Shown piece by piece: positions 18,345-27,225 of a stretch of DNA of 64,000 bases. Source of the stretch: Diaphorobacter sp. HDW4B (GTDB lineage: Bacteria > Pseudomonadota > Gammaproteobacteria > Burkholderiales > Burkholderiaceae_C). The position numbers were made by a program, and so were the translations under genes. The stretch lies in contig NZ_CP049905.1 of the NCBI RefSeq assembly GCF_011305535.1, positions 4,090,001 through 4,154,000 of the forward strand, in the 5' to 3' direction. The notes beneath the pieces were generated by a model. It was not told where the DNA came from. It saw nothing but the letters and a program-made list of their open reading frames with translations, and did not search any database. The number at the start of each line of letters is the position of its first letter. Within the stretch, counting starts at the first letter, position 1.

Positions 18345-18371
18345 AACAGGCACCGGGTTGCGGTGCCTGTT
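18345..18371 (-). terminator. Hairpin after proX
   Basis: AACAGGCACC (18345-18354) pairs perfectly with GGTGCCTGTT (18362-18371) around a 7-nt loop. Flanking AGCCC and GGGCT can extend the stem. On the minus strand a short run of T follows a few bases later. It separates proX from the kinase gene. Confidence 0.7.
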
Positions 18372-18405
18372 TGGGCTATTTGTTAGCACTGCGTAGCAAT
18401 TTAGG

Positions 18406-19470
18406 TCACTTTGTGGCGATCTCGGCAGCTTTGGTCCCGGCTTCCTTCGCCAACGTGATCCACGCATCGAACGTGCGCTGATGCGCCGCGATCCACGCAT
18501 TCGTGTGGCGTTCGATGTCGGTCTGCGAGCCCTGGCCCTGGCTCATCAGAAAGTTCTGCGCGTTGATGTCGCCCACCGGCAGCTTGATGATCTCGAACAG
18601 CTTGGCGGCAGCGGGGTTCTGCTCGGCCCAGGCCTTGTTGGCGACGATCTGCTGATTGTTGGCGATGAAGCCGTAGTTTTTGCCGTTGGCAAGCTGGGTG
18701 TCCGTACCGGCCTGTTCGCCGGGCAGCGACGAGAACGGCACCTGCAGCCACACGACATCCTGCCCCGGCTTGAGCACGTTGCTCACCCAGTAGGGCGTCC
18801 ATGTGTAGTAGAGGATCGGCTTGCCCGCCTTGTAGCGCGTGATGGTGTCGGCGATCAGCGCGGAGTAGGTGCCTTGCTTGTGCGAGACCGTGCCGCGCAG
18901 CTTGTAGGCGGTGAGCTGGTGCTCGATCATCGCCTCGCAACCCCAGCCCGGCGTGCAACCGGTGAGGTCGGCCTTGCCGTCGTCATCGGCATCGAACAGC
19001 GCGGCGATCTTCGGGTCCTTGAGCTGGCCGATGTGGGTGATCTTGTATTCGTCGGCGGTCTTCTTGTCGATCAGATAGCCCTGCGCCGCATTCGCTGAAA
19101 AGATGCCGCGGCGATACAGCTTGGCGTCGCCACCGGCGTTCTTGTAATAGTCGGCATGCAGCGGATTCCAGTGATCGGCCATGAAGGTGGCGTCACCATT
19201 CGCGAGCGCGATGTGCGCGGTCGGGTACTCCACTTCCTTGATCGGCTGGACGTCGTAGCCCAGCTTTTCGAGCGCCTTCATCACGAGCAAGGTCTGGAAA
19301 GTTTCTTCCGCAATCGAACTCTTGAGCGGCTGCACCTTCACGCCCTTGCCGGGCAGGTCTGCGGCGAGGGCCGATGCGCCGATCAGCGCAAAAGCCGTGG
19401 CGGCAACGCTTGCGCGCAGGAAATGGGAAAGAGGCGAAAGTGGCGAAAGAGGATTTGTGCCTTGGAACAT
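18406..19470 (-). CDS. proX: Glycine betaine/proline ABC transporter substrate-binding protein ProX
   Basis: 354-residue periplasmic binding protein for glycine betaine and related osmoprotectants. A signal peptide covers residues 1-36 (cleavage after ALA). The mature protein begins [21 protein letters not shown] as in E. coli ProX. Aromatic residues that cage the quaternary amine are visible in [19 protein letters not shown] and [10 protein letters not shown]. The start at 19470 follows AGGAGA. It is the last gene of the proVWX operon, 36 nt after proW, with a hairpin beyond it. Confidence 0.94.
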   Translation of the reverse strand: MFQGTNPLSPLSPLSHFLRASVAATAFALIGASALAADLPGKGVKVQPLKSSIAEETFQTLLVMKALEKLGYDVQPIKEVEYPTAHIALANGDATFMADHWNPLHADYYKNAGGDAKLYRRGIFSANAAQGYLIDKKTADEYKITHIGQLKDPKIAALFDADDDGKADLTGCTPGWGCEAMIEHQLTAYKLRGTVSHKQGTYSALIADTITRYKAGKPILYYTWTPYWVSNVLKPGQDVVWLQVPFSSLPGEQAGTDTQLANGKNYGFIANNQQIVANKAWAEQNPAAAKLFEIIKLPVGDINAQNFLMSQGQGSQTDIERHTNAWIAAHQRTFDAWITLAKEAGTKAAEIATK

Positions 19471-19506
19471 GCGTGTTTTCTCCTTTGTTTTGATGTGAAC
19501 GATCGA

Positions 19507-20784
19507 TCAGGCCGCGCGCTTGCCGACGGCTTGTTGCAGCGTGGCTGGTTGCGGTGCGGGTTCGGCAACAGGGGCAGAGGATTTGCCGGAGCGCATCAGC
19601 TTGAGCGCGAGACCGACCGGCCCCGTCTGCCACCAGCGAGCGCTGCCGCGTTGTGTCTGGCCCAGGGCTTGGGTGATGCGATCGAGAACGATGGCGAGCA
19701 GCACAATGCCCAGACCGCCGACCGTCGCGAGACCCATGTCCAGGCGGCCAATGCCGCGCAGCACCATCTGGCCCAGACCACCGACGGCGATCATCGACGC
19801 GATCACCACCATGGACAGCGACAGCATCAGCGCCTGGTTGATGCCCGCCATGATCGACGGCATGGCAAGCGGCAACTGCACCTTCCACAGCAGTTGCATG
19901 GGCGACGCGCCGTAAGCGCGGCTGGCTTCGATCAGGTCGGGGCGCACTTGGCGAATGCCGAGATGGGTCAGGCGAATCAGCGGTGGCAGCGCGAACACGA
20001 TGGTCACGATCACGCCGGGCACGTTGCCGATGCCGAACAGCATCACCACCGGAACGAGATACACGAACGCGGGCGTGGTCTGCATGGCGTCGAGGAAGGG
20101 CCGTGTGATGCGCTGCGCGCGGTCGCTCGACGCCAGCGCAATGCCGACGGGCAAGCCGATGATCACGCAGAACAGCAACGAAGTCAGTACCAGCGCCAGC
20201 GTCACCATCGCATCGGGCCAGATGCCGAGCATGGCCACAAGCAGCAGCGACACAGCCGTGCCGATGGCCAACGCGCGGCCCGCAAACTGCCATGCGACCA
20301 GCGCCATCATCACCAGCAGCACGGGCCATGGCACGGCGAGCAGTGCATCGGTGACGCCGTTCAGCGTGGCGTCGATGGGCATGCGAACGCCTTGAAAAAA
20401 CGGGCGGAAATGCGCGACCGTCCAGGTCAGGCCGTCGTTGATCCAGCCTTGAACCTGCGGGCCGCCCGAGGTGATCTGGCTCCATAGATGCGTGACGCCC
20501 GCATCATCCGTGGGCAGCGGCGTGGTGCCTGCGGCGGCGTCCAGCCAGTCGGCTCCGGCCATGGGATCGGCAGCGCCGGTGTCGGGCGTGGCCCATGGAT
20601 CGACCGTTGCTGCTGCATCCATGGTTGTGTCTGTTGGCGCAGCGCTGTCCGCCCAAGGGTCTACGGATGTGCTTGAGGTGCTTGCGGTGGCTGCATCGAC
20701 TGGCGTGGTTTCCGTGGCGGTAGCCCACGGATCGGTCGCGCTGGGCTCGATGGTGTTCTGTGCGATGGTGGTTGGCTCACTCAT
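19507..20784 (-). CDS. proW: Glycine betaine/proline ABC transporter permease ProW
   Basis: 425-residue inner-membrane permease that pairs with ProV and ProX. The first 100 or so residues form an acidic, Ala/Thr/Pro-rich cytoplasmic tail with repeated DPWA motifs (TDPWATATE, VDPWADSAA, VDPWATPDT, ADPMAGADW); E. coli ProW has a similar but shorter tail. The core then begins WTVAHFRPFFQGVRMPIDATLNG and has about seven TM segments. The EAA loop that docks to ProV reads EASRAYGASPMQLLWKVQLPLAMPSI. The start at 20784 follows AAGGAGAAC. It lies 15 nt after the stop of proV. Confidence 0.94.
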   Translation of the reverse strand: MSEPTTIAQNTIEPSATDPWATATETTPVDAATASTSSTSVDPWADSAAPTDTTMDAAATVDPWATPDTGAADPMAGADWLDAAAGTTPLPTDDAGVTHLWSQITSGGPQVQGWINDGLTWTVAHFRPFFQGVRMPIDATLNGVTDALLAVPWPVLLVMMALVAWQFAGRALAIGTAVSLLLVAMLGIWPDAMVTLALVLTSLLFCVIIGLPVGIALASSDRAQRITRPFLDAMQTTPAFVYLVPVVMLFGIGNVPGVIVTIVFALPPLIRLTHLGIRQVRPDLIEASRAYGASPMQLLWKVQLPLAMPSIMAGINQALMLSLSMVVIASMIAVGGLGQMVLRGIGRLDMGLATVGGLGIVLLAIVLDRITQALGQTQRGSARWWQTGPVGLALKLMRSGKSSAPVAEPAPQPATLQQAVGKRAA

Positions 20785-20799
20785 GTTTTGTTCTCCTTC

Positions 20800-22077
20800 T
20801 TATGCGTGTGTGTGGGCGGACGCAGGCAGCTGCGTGTTCAGCGTGATCGGTGGAATTTCCTTTTGCGGTGGCGGCACGGGCGGCGTGTCGCGGTCGAGGA
20901 ACTTCAGCATCGTTGTGCGGCTGACGACGCCCAGATACTTGCCGTCGTCGTCCACCACTGGCAGCGCAAACGGCTTGGCCGCGACGGGGCCGAACAGTTC
21001 GGCGACCGGCGTGCTGTGCGACAGCGGTTGCACCTCGGGCAGAAACGCGTGCTTCAGGCCCAGCATGCCCTGATGACCATGCAGCGCATCGCGCAGCGAC
21101 TGCGACGACACGACGCCGAGAAAACGCTTGCGTGCATTGAGCACATAGGCGTAGTCGCGGTCGGAGTCTTCGAGCAGCCGCAGCGCGGCGCGGCAGCCAC
21201 GGTCGTCATGCTCGGAGACCACGGTGAGCGCCTGGCGCGCGATGTCGGCGGCCTTGAACACGGCAGCCGCATCCACACCGCGCACGAACTCGCGAACGTA
21301 GTCGTTGGCGGGGCTGCGCAGAATCTCGTCGGGCGTGCCGACCTGCACGACATGGCCGTCCTTCATGATGGCGATGTGGTCGCCGATGCGCATGGCTTCA
21401 TCCAGATCGTGCGAGATGAAGACGATGGTGCGGCGCTTGATCTGCTGAAGGCGCAGCAGCTCCGATTGCATCTCGGTGCGAATGATCGGATCGAGCGCGG
21501 AGAAGGCTTCATCCATCAGCAGAATCGACGGATCGGAAGCGAGTGCGCGTGCCAGACCGACGCGCTGCTGCATGCCGCCGGAAAGCTCATCGGGATAGCT
21601 CGCACCCCATGCGCCGAGGCCCACTTGTTCAAGCGCTTCCTGCGCAGCGCGCTGGCGCTCGGCGCGGTCGATGCCTGCGAGTTCGAGGCCGAACGCGGTG
21701 TTGTCGAGCACCGTCATGTGCGGCATCAGGGCGAAGGACTGGAACACCATCGAGATGTCCTTGCGGCGCAATGCTCGCAGGTCCCGATCGCTCAATGCAT
21801 TGATGTCCTGGCCCTCGACCAGAATGCGGCCCGCCGTGGGTTCGATCAACCGGTTGAGCATGCGCACCAGCGTCGATTTGCCCGAGCCCGACAGGCCCAT
21901 GACGACGAAGATCTCGCCCGCTTCGATGGTGAAGTTCGCATCGAACACGCCGATGGATTGGCCCGTGCGGGCAAGAATGTCCTGCTTGCTCAGGCCTTGC
22001 TGGACAAGGGTGAGCGCGGCTTTCGGATCTTCTCCGAATACCTTGAACACATGATCGATGATGATTTGTTTGGCCAC
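20800..22077 (-). CDS. proV: Glycine betaine/proline ABC transporter ATPase ProV
   Basis: 425-residue ATPase energising betaine uptake. Walker A is [14 protein letters not shown], the signature is [15 protein letters not shown] and Walker B is [12 protein letters not shown] with a following switch His in FISHDLDEA. The C-terminal third (about 280-400) holds two CBS domains, which in this family sense osmotic strength. The start is GTG at 22077 with GGGAGG 9 nt upstream. It is the first gene of proVWX. A near-consensus promoter at 22624-22652 would give a leader of about 540 nt. Confidence 0.94.
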   Translation of the reverse strand: MAKQIIIDHVFKVFGEDPKAALTLVQQGLSKQDILARTGQSIGVFDANFTIEAGEIFVVMGLSGSGKSTLVRMLNRLIEPTAGRILVEGQDINALSDRDLRALRRKDISMVFQSFALMPHMTVLDNTAFGLELAGIDRAERQRAAQEALEQVGLGAWGASYPDELSGGMQQRVGLARALASDPSILLMDEAFSALDPIIRTEMQSELLRLQQIKRRTIVFISHDLDEAMRIGDHIAIMKDGHVVQVGTPDEILRSPANDYVREFVRGVDAAAVFKAADIARQALTVVSEHDDRGCRAALRLLEDSDRDYAYVLNARKRFLGVVSSQSLRDALHGHQGMLGLKHAFLPEVQPLSHSTPVAELFGPVAAKPFALPVVDDDGKYLGVVSRTTMLKFLDRDTPPVPPPQKEIPPITLNTQLPASAHTHA

Positions 22078-22623
22078 GTTGTGGTTCCTCCCGATGGGGG
22101 CCTGCTTTCAGACGAAAGAAGGCGCATGGTTGAACTCACCCCGGTCGCGTGCTGCAACCAAGGTACGAAAGACCGAAATGACGGCAATGCCCGAACTGAA
22201 ACGGCATTGCCTGAAACCGCGATTCCCTGATGCTGACGGCTGGCGGACGATGCAAACGCACCAAAGCGCGGAGCCCAAAAAGCCCCGCGCCCGCTCCAGC
22301 CTGAGAGGGGCGGACAACAACTCAAAAGAGCATGTGACCAAGATCGGCCCGAATGGCGGCGGTCAAGCGCTGCGCAAGGGCCTGTGTCGTGCGGTTGGCG
22401 ATGTGCCGGACAGAACCGGCAGGGCAAAGAACTTTCTCGCCGCTCGTTCAACTCGCACGTGCGTCCGATTGCTGCGTGGCAGCGGGACGCGAAAGGGCAT
22501 CAGGGCCGGAAATTCGGCCGAGGTGCCGGAAGAAGTTCACAAGGAATGCAAACGCTATCCGACAGGGAGATTCACTGCAAAAACAGCGAATTACCTGCGA
22601 GGCAGGTGGTGAAACATGCCTTA
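22078..22623 (-). other. Probable long 5' leader of proVWX
   Basis: About 545 bp separate the proV start from the predicted promoter. Plus-strand open frames here have no ribosome sites and no family resemblance. A G-C-rich hairpin (22267-22274 with 22282-22289, one G-U pair) lies in the leader. CTCTCAGG appears once on the minus strand but the rest of a glycine riboswitch is absent. Function of the leader unknown. Confidence 0.5.
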
Positions 22624-22652
22624 ATTATAACCATTGCATATGTAGAAGTCAA
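22624..22652 (-). promoter_or_regulatory. Near-consensus sigma-70 promoter for proVWX
   Basis: Read on the minus strand: TTGACT (22652-22647), 17-nt spacer, TATAAT (22629-22624). Transcription would start near 22617 and run toward proV. It is the best promoter match seen in the window, in an AT-rich island. Confidence 0.75.
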
Positions 22653-22734
22653 TAATCGGATCGCTTTGTGTCTATGGGCGGGTGCGCCACGCGTGTTCCG
22701 GGAGTCGCGCCAAGCGCGCTTTTCGCATGTGCTT

Positions 22735-22749
22735 ATCTGGAATCCAGAT
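22735..22749. promoter_or_regulatory. Palindrome upstream of the CoA-transferase promoter
   Basis: ATCTGG-AAT-CCAGAT, perfect dyad, located about 30 bp upstream of the -35 box of the plus-strand promoter, where an activator would bind. It shares TGGAAT with the second palindrome at 22826. Confidence 0.5.
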
Positions 22750-22779
22750 GGGCGCAGGGAAAACACGGTGCTCCATCTG

Positions 22780-22807
22780 TTGACTCGATCAGCATGGGAT
22801 TTAGAAT
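22780..22807 (+). promoter_or_regulatory. Sigma-70 promoter of the CoA-transferase/Bug/PrdB-like operon
   Basis: TTGACT (22780-22785), 16-nt spacer, TAGAAT (22802-22807). The predicted start near 22814 is about 60 nt before the ATG of the CoA-transferase. A palindrome lies on each side. Confidence 0.65.
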
Positions 22808-22825
22808 GAAAAATATGAAATGACG

Positions 22826-22840
22826 TTCCAATATTTGGAA
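22826..22840. promoter_or_regulatory. Palindrome just downstream of the predicted start site
   Basis: TTCCAA-TAT-TTGGAA, perfect dyad centred about 20 nt after the predicted transcription start, a repressor-type position. The form resembles sites of IclR-family regulators, but no regulator gene is adjacent. Confidence 0.55.
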
Positions 22841-22874
22841 TAAAACCGATTCATTCCTCAACACCCCTGAAGCC

Positions 22875-24080
22875 ATGTCGAAACCGTTCGAGAACATCCG
22901 CATTCTGGATTTCACGCGCTTTCTGTCCGGTCCATTCGGCACGCACCAGTTCGCGCTGCAGGGCGCGGAGGTCATCAAGTTCGAGCCGCCGGCGGGCGAT
23001 GATTCGCGCACCATCACCGTGAACCGCGAGTTGGCCGCAGAGAAGATGGCACCGGCCTTCATGGCGGTGAACAGCAACAAGAAAAGCGTGGTGCTCGATC
23101 TCAAGCAGCCAGCGGCCATCGAGATCATTCGGCGCATGGTGCAGGATGCGGACATCGTCTGGGAGAACTTCCGTCCTGGCGTGATGGACAAGCTGGGGCT
23201 GGGCTACGAGGCGCTCAAAGCGATCAACCCGCGTCTCATCTATTGCTCGATCTCGGGCTTTGGTCACACGGGCCCGGAGAAGAACACGCCCGCGTTCGAC
23301 GGCAAGATTCAGGCCATGTCGGGGATCATGTCGATCACCGGTGATGCCGATCAGGGCCCCATGCGCGCGGGTTTTGCGCTGTGCGATGTGCTCAGCGGAA
23401 TGACCTCGGCCTTCGCCGTGGCGACGGCGCTTTTTCAGCGTTCGCAGACGGGCGTGGGTCAGCATGTGGATGTGTCGATGCTGGACGCAAGCCTCAGTTT
23501 CCTGTCCACGCAGGTGGCCGATTACACCGTCACCCAAACGCCGCAGCAGCAGTTCGGCAATCTCTCGATGAGCCGCAAGCCGACGGCAGATCGCTTTCGT
23601 TGCGGCGACGGTTTCATCGTGCTGGCGGCGATGACCGAGCCGCAGTTTCAGCGACTGTTTGCGGTGCTGGGTCGCGAAGATGTGTTGGCGGACGAACGTT
23701 TCAAGGACTGGTTCACGCGCTTCGAGCATCGCCATGCGCTGCGCGACATCATCGAGTCGGCATTCGGTGACCGCTCGCCCGAGCATTGGGAGTCGCTGCT
23801 CAATCACGCCGATGTGCCGTGCGCCCGCGTGTTCCGCATCGAAGAGATCGTCGAGCATCCGCAACTGCAGTCACGTCAGGTCCTGCAGCAGGTGGATTCG
23901 CCCTGGGGCACGCACGCGATGGTCGGGCCGGGTTTTCATCTGGGCGATGAGGAAGAGGGCGGCGGCGTGATCCACAGCGCCGCGCCAAGGCTCGGCGAGC
24001 ACACGCACGAGGTGCTGCGCGCGCTGGGAATTTCGGATCAGGAAATCAGGGTGTTGAGCGGCTGCACGCAGCGTGCGTGA
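22875..24080 (+). CDS. Class III CoA-transferase (CaiB/BaiF family)
   Basis: 401-residue enzyme of the formyl-CoA transferase family. The N-terminal FENIRILDFTRFLSGPFGTHQFALQGAEVIKFE is typical, and the catalytic Asp is expected at D171 (AGFALCDVLSGM). The C-terminal APRLGEHTHEVLRALGISDQEI closes the fold. It would activate or transfer CoA to a carboxylic acid taken up by the Bug receptor encoded next (63-nt gap). It is first in an operon with that receptor and a PrdB/GrdB-like protein. No substrate can be named: the family includes oxalate, succinate, carnitine and aromatic-acid enzymes. The start ATG has only a weak ribosome site. Confidence 0.87.
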   Translation: MSKPFENIRILDFTRFLSGPFGTHQFALQGAEVIKFEPPAGDDSRTITVNRELAAEKMAPAFMAVNSNKKSVVLDLKQPAAIEIIRRMVQDADIVWENFRPGVMDKLGLGYEALKAINPRLIYCSISGFGHTGPEKNTPAFDGKIQAMSGIMSITGDADQGPMRAGFALCDVLSGMTSAFAVATALFQRSQTGVGQHVDVSMLDASLSFLSTQVADYTVTQTPQQQFGNLSMSRKPTADRFRCGDGFIVLAAMTEPQFQRLFAVLGREDVLADERFKDWFTRFEHRHALRDIIESAFGDRSPEHWESLLNHADVPCARVFRIEEIVEHPQLQSRQVLQQVDSPWGTHAMVGPGFHLGDEEEGGGVIHSAAPRLGEHTHEVLRALGISDQEIRVLSGCTQRA

Positions 24081-24143
24081 AGCGGCTTTTTTGAACAATC
24101 GCACATTCGTTTTGTCTGCATTCACGAGCAAGGAGCGCTGGTC

Positions 24144-25148
24144 ATGGAACATGAATTTCAGATGTCGCCGAATTTGGTTTCCCGTCGCGACATGCTTCGC
24201 ACGGCGGCGCTTGCCACGCTGGGAGCGGGCCTGCTGCAGAACGTGTTTGCGCAAGGCGAGTTGGCAGGCAAGCCGGTGCGGGTGATCGTGCCGTTCACGC
24301 CGGGCAGCGGATCGGACACGGCAGCGCGCTTCTTCGGCGAACGTGCAGGCAAGTTGCTGGGCGCAAATTTTGTGGTGGAGAACAAGCCGGGCGGCAATGG
24401 GCTGATCACCATCAGCACCGTGAAAAACGCTCCAGCCGATGGCTTCACGATTCTGCTGGGCAACATTTCGCTGATGGTGGTGAATCCGGTCATGCTCAAG
24501 GACATTCCGTATGACTCGGTCAACGACTTCACGCCCGTGTCGGGGCTGTATCGCGGGCCTGCGGTGTATGCAGTGGCGCCGGATTCGCCGTTCAACACGC
24601 TCGAAGAATTGATCGCGCATTCCAAGAAGGAGTCGGTCAGCGTGGGCACTTATTCGCAGGGCTACCAGTTGGGCGTGGCTTATCTTGCGAGCCTGTCGGG
24701 CGCGAAATTCCAGGACATTCCGTACAAGGGGCAGGCTCCGTTGATGTCGGATCTGATGGGCAATCAGGTGCAGGCCGGGTTGCTGGATTGGGGTGGCGCG
24801 ACTTCGGCGATCAAGGCCGGAAAGATCAAGGCTTTGGCCATCACGAGCGTGGAGCGTCATCACGCCGTGCCGCAGCTTCGAACCGTGCGCGAATGCGGCT
24901 ATCCTGAATACGACCATTACAGCTGGGTGGGATTTTTCGTGCGCAAGGGCACACCCGACGCCGTGCGTCAAACTCTGACGCAGGCCGTGGACAAAATCAA
25001 GCAGACCGACGAGGCCAAGCGCTTTGCCGACGAGAGTCTGGGCGGTGAGTTGATGCTGCAGACGCCTGCGGAAATCACTGCGCAGATCCAGCAGCAGATC
25101 CAGCGTTTCAAGGCCATCGCCAAGCAGGCGGGCATGAGCCAAGTATGA
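24144..25148 (+). CDS. Bug-family (TctC-like) solute receptor with Tat-like signal
   Basis: 334-residue periplasmic receptor. The N-terminus has VSRRDMLRTAALATLGAGLL, a twin-arginine type signal with likely cleavage after VFA. The mature part follows the family: KPVRVIVPFTPGSGSDTAARFF, VENKPGGNGLITIS, and IPYKGQAPLMSDLMGNQVQAG. The start at 24144 has AAGGAG 8-9 nt upstream. It sits between a CoA-transferase and a PrdB/GrdB-like gene (25 bp to the latter), and the three are almost certainly one transcript. It probably captures the compound that the two enzymes process. Ligand unknown. Confidence 0.88.
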   Translation: MEHEFQMSPNLVSRRDMLRTAALATLGAGLLQNVFAQGELAGKPVRVIVPFTPGSGSDTAARFFGERAGKLLGANFVVENKPGGNGLITISTVKNAPADGFTILLGNISLMVVNPVMLKDIPYDSVNDFTPVSGLYRGPAVYAVAPDSPFNTLEELIAHSKKESVSVGTYSQGYQLGVAYLASLSGAKFQDIPYKGQAPLMSDLMGNQVQAGLLDWGGATSAIKAGKIKALAITSVERHHAVPQLRTVRECGYPEYDHYSWVGFFVRKGTPDAVRQTLTQAVDKIKQTDEAKRFADESLGGELMLQTPAEITAQIQQQIQRFKAIAKQAGMSQV

Positions 25149-25173
25149 ATTTCAATTTGTGGAGATGACAGCA

Positions 25174-26157
25174 ATGAACAGCACCGCCACCAAGCTGGCC
25201 AGCGTGGAAGAGGCCAACGCGGAATCCAGCGACGGCCTCGGCATGGTCCATTCCGGCGATGTGCCCGTGCCCTACATGCAACGCACGCGCGACTGGTATC
25301 TGGCGCTGGGCTACAACAATCCATACCGCTATTCGCACTACGCTCAGGTGCCGTTCACCGCGTTGAAAAAACCGCTGTCCGAATGCACGGTGGCCTTGCT
25401 CACGACCGCCGCACCGTATCAGCCGGACAAGGGCCCGCAAGGCCCCGGTGCGCCCTACAACGCGGTGGCGAAGTTCTACGAGCCCTTCACGGGCGACACC
25501 AACGTGGACCACGACCTGCGCATTTCGCATGTGGGCATCGATCGCAAGCACACGTCGATGGAAGACGGCAACGCGTGGTTTCCGCTGCCGTTGATGCGCC
25601 AATTTGTGGAGCAGGGCCGCATCGGTCGCTTGACGAAACACTTCCACGGCGTGCCGACCAATCGCAGCCAGCGGCACACGCTGGATGTGGACATCCCGCT
25701 CATCATCGAGCGCTGCAAAGCCGACGGCGCGGACGTGGCGGTGCTGGTGCCCAACTGCCCCATCTGCCACCAGACCATGTCGCTGACTGCGCGCGCGCTG
25801 GAGGCTGTAGGCATTCCGACGGTGATCATGGGTTGCGCCAAGGACATCGTTGAATACGTGGGCGTGCCGCGCTTTCTGTTCTCCGATTTTCCGCTCGGCA
25901 ACGGGGCAGGAAAACCGCATGATGCGCAGTCGCAGCGCGACACGTTGGAGCTTGCGTTGCGTGTGCTGGAGACCGCGCCCGCTGCGCGCACCACGGTGCA
26001 GTCACCCCAGGTGTGGAGCGACAACTGGGAGTGGAAGCTCGACTATTCCAACCCGGAGCGCGTGAGCCCCGAAGAGATCGCCCGTCTCAAGGCCGAGAAC
26101 GACAAGGCCAAGGACACGGCCAAGGCGCTGCGCGAGAAGCTGCCAGCGTCTGCCTGA
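25174..26157 (+). CDS. Glycine/sarcosine/betaine or D-proline reductase selenoprotein-B-family protein (Cys form)
   Basis: 327-residue cytoplasmic protein related to the GrdB/PrdB family of anaerobic reductases. The diagnostic stretch is DLRISHVGIDRKHTSMEDGN followed by FPLPLMRQFVEQGRIGRL. The redox motif is C195-P-I-C198-H in VPNCPICHQTMSLTARALEAVGIPTV; in the anaerobic enzymes this area carries selenocysteine. The C-terminal 30 residues are a charged helix. The start at 25174 is chosen because GGAG lies 9 nt upstream; the ATG at 25165 touches that site. It is last in the operon with a CoA-transferase and a Bug receptor. The reaction in an apparently aerobic organism is not known. Family assignment moderate to good; function open. 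Confidence 0.72.
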   Translation: MNSTATKLASVEEANAESSDGLGMVHSGDVPVPYMQRTRDWYLALGYNNPYRYSHYAQVPFTALKKPLSECTVALLTTAAPYQPDKGPQGPGAPYNAVAKFYEPFTGDTNVDHDLRISHVGIDRKHTSMEDGNAWFPLPLMRQFVEQGRIGRLTKHFHGVPTNRSQRHTLDVDIPLIIERCKADGADVAVLVPNCPICHQTMSLTARALEAVGIPTVIMGCAKDIVEYVGVPRFLFSDFPLGNGAGKPHDAQSQRDTLELALRVLETAPAARTTVQSPQVWSDNWEWKLDYSNPERVSPEEIARLKAENDKAKDTAKALREKLPASA

Positions 26158-26184
26158 TCCGCAAGCACGCTGCCAGAAGCAAAA

Positions 26185-26211
26185 AAGCCAGACGGCGCAA
26201 CCGTCTGGCTT
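26185..26211 (-). terminator. Intrinsic terminator of the UPF0114 gene
   Basis: AAGCCAGACGG (26185-26195) pairs with CCGTCTGGCTT (26201-26211) around CGCAA. On the minus strand the stem runs into TTTTTT. It lies between convergent stops and may also act on the operon arriving from the left, though without a T-tract on that strand. Confidence 0.85.
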
Positions 26212-26247
26212 GGGGTGTGAAGTGGTCAGCGCGGTTGGCGCGGGGTC

Positions 26248-26850
26248 TCAGTGGCCCTTGGCGTGCCCATTGCCGCCACTGTGGCTGCTGCTCAGCAGGC
26301 GGTCGGTCAGCGCAATCGCCAGTGCGCTCAGCAGGAAGGTGATGTGGATGGCGGTCTGCGCGATCAGCACGCGGTCGGAGTAGTTGTCCGCGTTGATGAA
26401 GGTCTTGAGCAGATGGATGGAGCTGATGCCGATGATGGCGGTGGCCAGCTTCACCTTGAGCACCGACGCGTTCACATGGCTCAGCCATTCGGGCTGGTCG
26501 GGGTGGCCTTCCAGATTCAGGCGCGACACGAAGGTCTCGTAGCCGCCCACGATCACCATGATCAGCAGGTTGGAGATCATCACCACGTCGATCAGCGCCA
26601 GCACCACCAGCATGATCACGGTCTCGTTGAGCGAGGTGATGGGCGCGGAGGTCTTGTAGCCGATGCTGGTGACCAGCTTGTCCAGCGCTGCGGTGCTGCC
26701 GAAGGCGGCTTCGACGAGGTGAACCAGTTCCACCCAGAAGTGGAAGACGTAGATGCCCTGAGCGACGATGAGGCCGAGGTACAGGGGCAGTTGGAGCCAG
26801 CGGCTCGCGAAGATCAACGCGGGGAGGGGGCGCAACGGTGCGGTGTTCAT
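26248..26850 (-). CDS. UPF0114 (YqhA-like) membrane protein
   Basis: 200-residue inner-membrane protein of the YqhA/TIGR00645 family, function unknown. About four hydrophobic segments are visible: 20-40 ([20 protein letters not shown]), 76-105 ([20 protein letters not shown]), 130-150 and 165-188. The stretch [26 protein letters not shown] between the second and third is characteristic. The last 15 residues are rich in Ser, Gly and His ([14 protein letters not shown]). It stands alone, convergent with the PrdB-like gene and followed by a terminator. Translation start at 26850 lacks a strong ribosome site. Confidence 0.85.
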   Translation of the reverse strand: MNTAPLRPLPALIFASRWLQLPLYLGLIVAQGIYVFHFWVELVHLVEAAFGSTAALDKLVTSIGYKTSAPITSLNETVIMLVVLALIDVVMISNLLIMVIVGGYETFVSRLNLEGHPDQPEWLSHVNASVLKVKLATAIIGISSIHLLKTFINADNYSDRVLIAQTAIHITFLLSALAIALTDRLLSSSHSGGNGHAKGH

Positions 26851-26991
26851 GAGGGTGTTTGGATAGAACGAAGCAAGGGGCGCTTTTGCTGGCGTGGCAT
26901 TTGTTCAGGAACAGCAAAGCCGCCAGGACGGGAAGGCCGGGCGGCATGTGTTGATGTGCGTGTCAGTCAGCATCGGCTGCAATGGAGCTGC

Positions 26992-27006
26992 TGGCATGAA
27001 ACTTGC
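26992..27006 (+). promoter_or_regulatory. Sigma-54-like -24/-12 site upstream of acs
   Basis: TGGCATG-N4-TTGC matches the sigma-54 consensus TGGCACG-N4-TTGC at all but one defined base, with GG and GC at the required spacing. It lies about 220 nt before the acs ATG in a gap of 375 bp (26851-27225) that otherwise shows no gene. Prediction from pattern only. Confidence 0.5.
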
Positions 27007-27225
27007 CGCAGACTCGCATCCCGAAGTATCTCAGCCCGCGTATTTTCATGATTCATCGCAGGGGCTTTGGGACCAAAGACGGCTAGTCAACCGGACTTGT
27101 TCCAGGTGGTGCTCCAAAAAGTCACAGGGAAAACCTGAGGCATGCACCAATACCTGAGTCAGGGTCGCGTAAGAGCCACGTTCGATATTATCAACAACAA
27201 GCCAAGTAACCTAGGAGACAGAGAT

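Noticed and set aside
22300-22310. CTCTCAGG on the minus strand, as in glycine riboswitches (CTGAGAG on the plus strand, as in the TPP element)
   Set aside because: The other conserved parts of either riboswitch are missing and the downstream genes do not fit.
22058-22809. Plus-strand frames in the proV leader (184 and 141 codons)
   Set aside because: No ribosome sites, no family resemblance, and they lie opposite the predicted proV leader.
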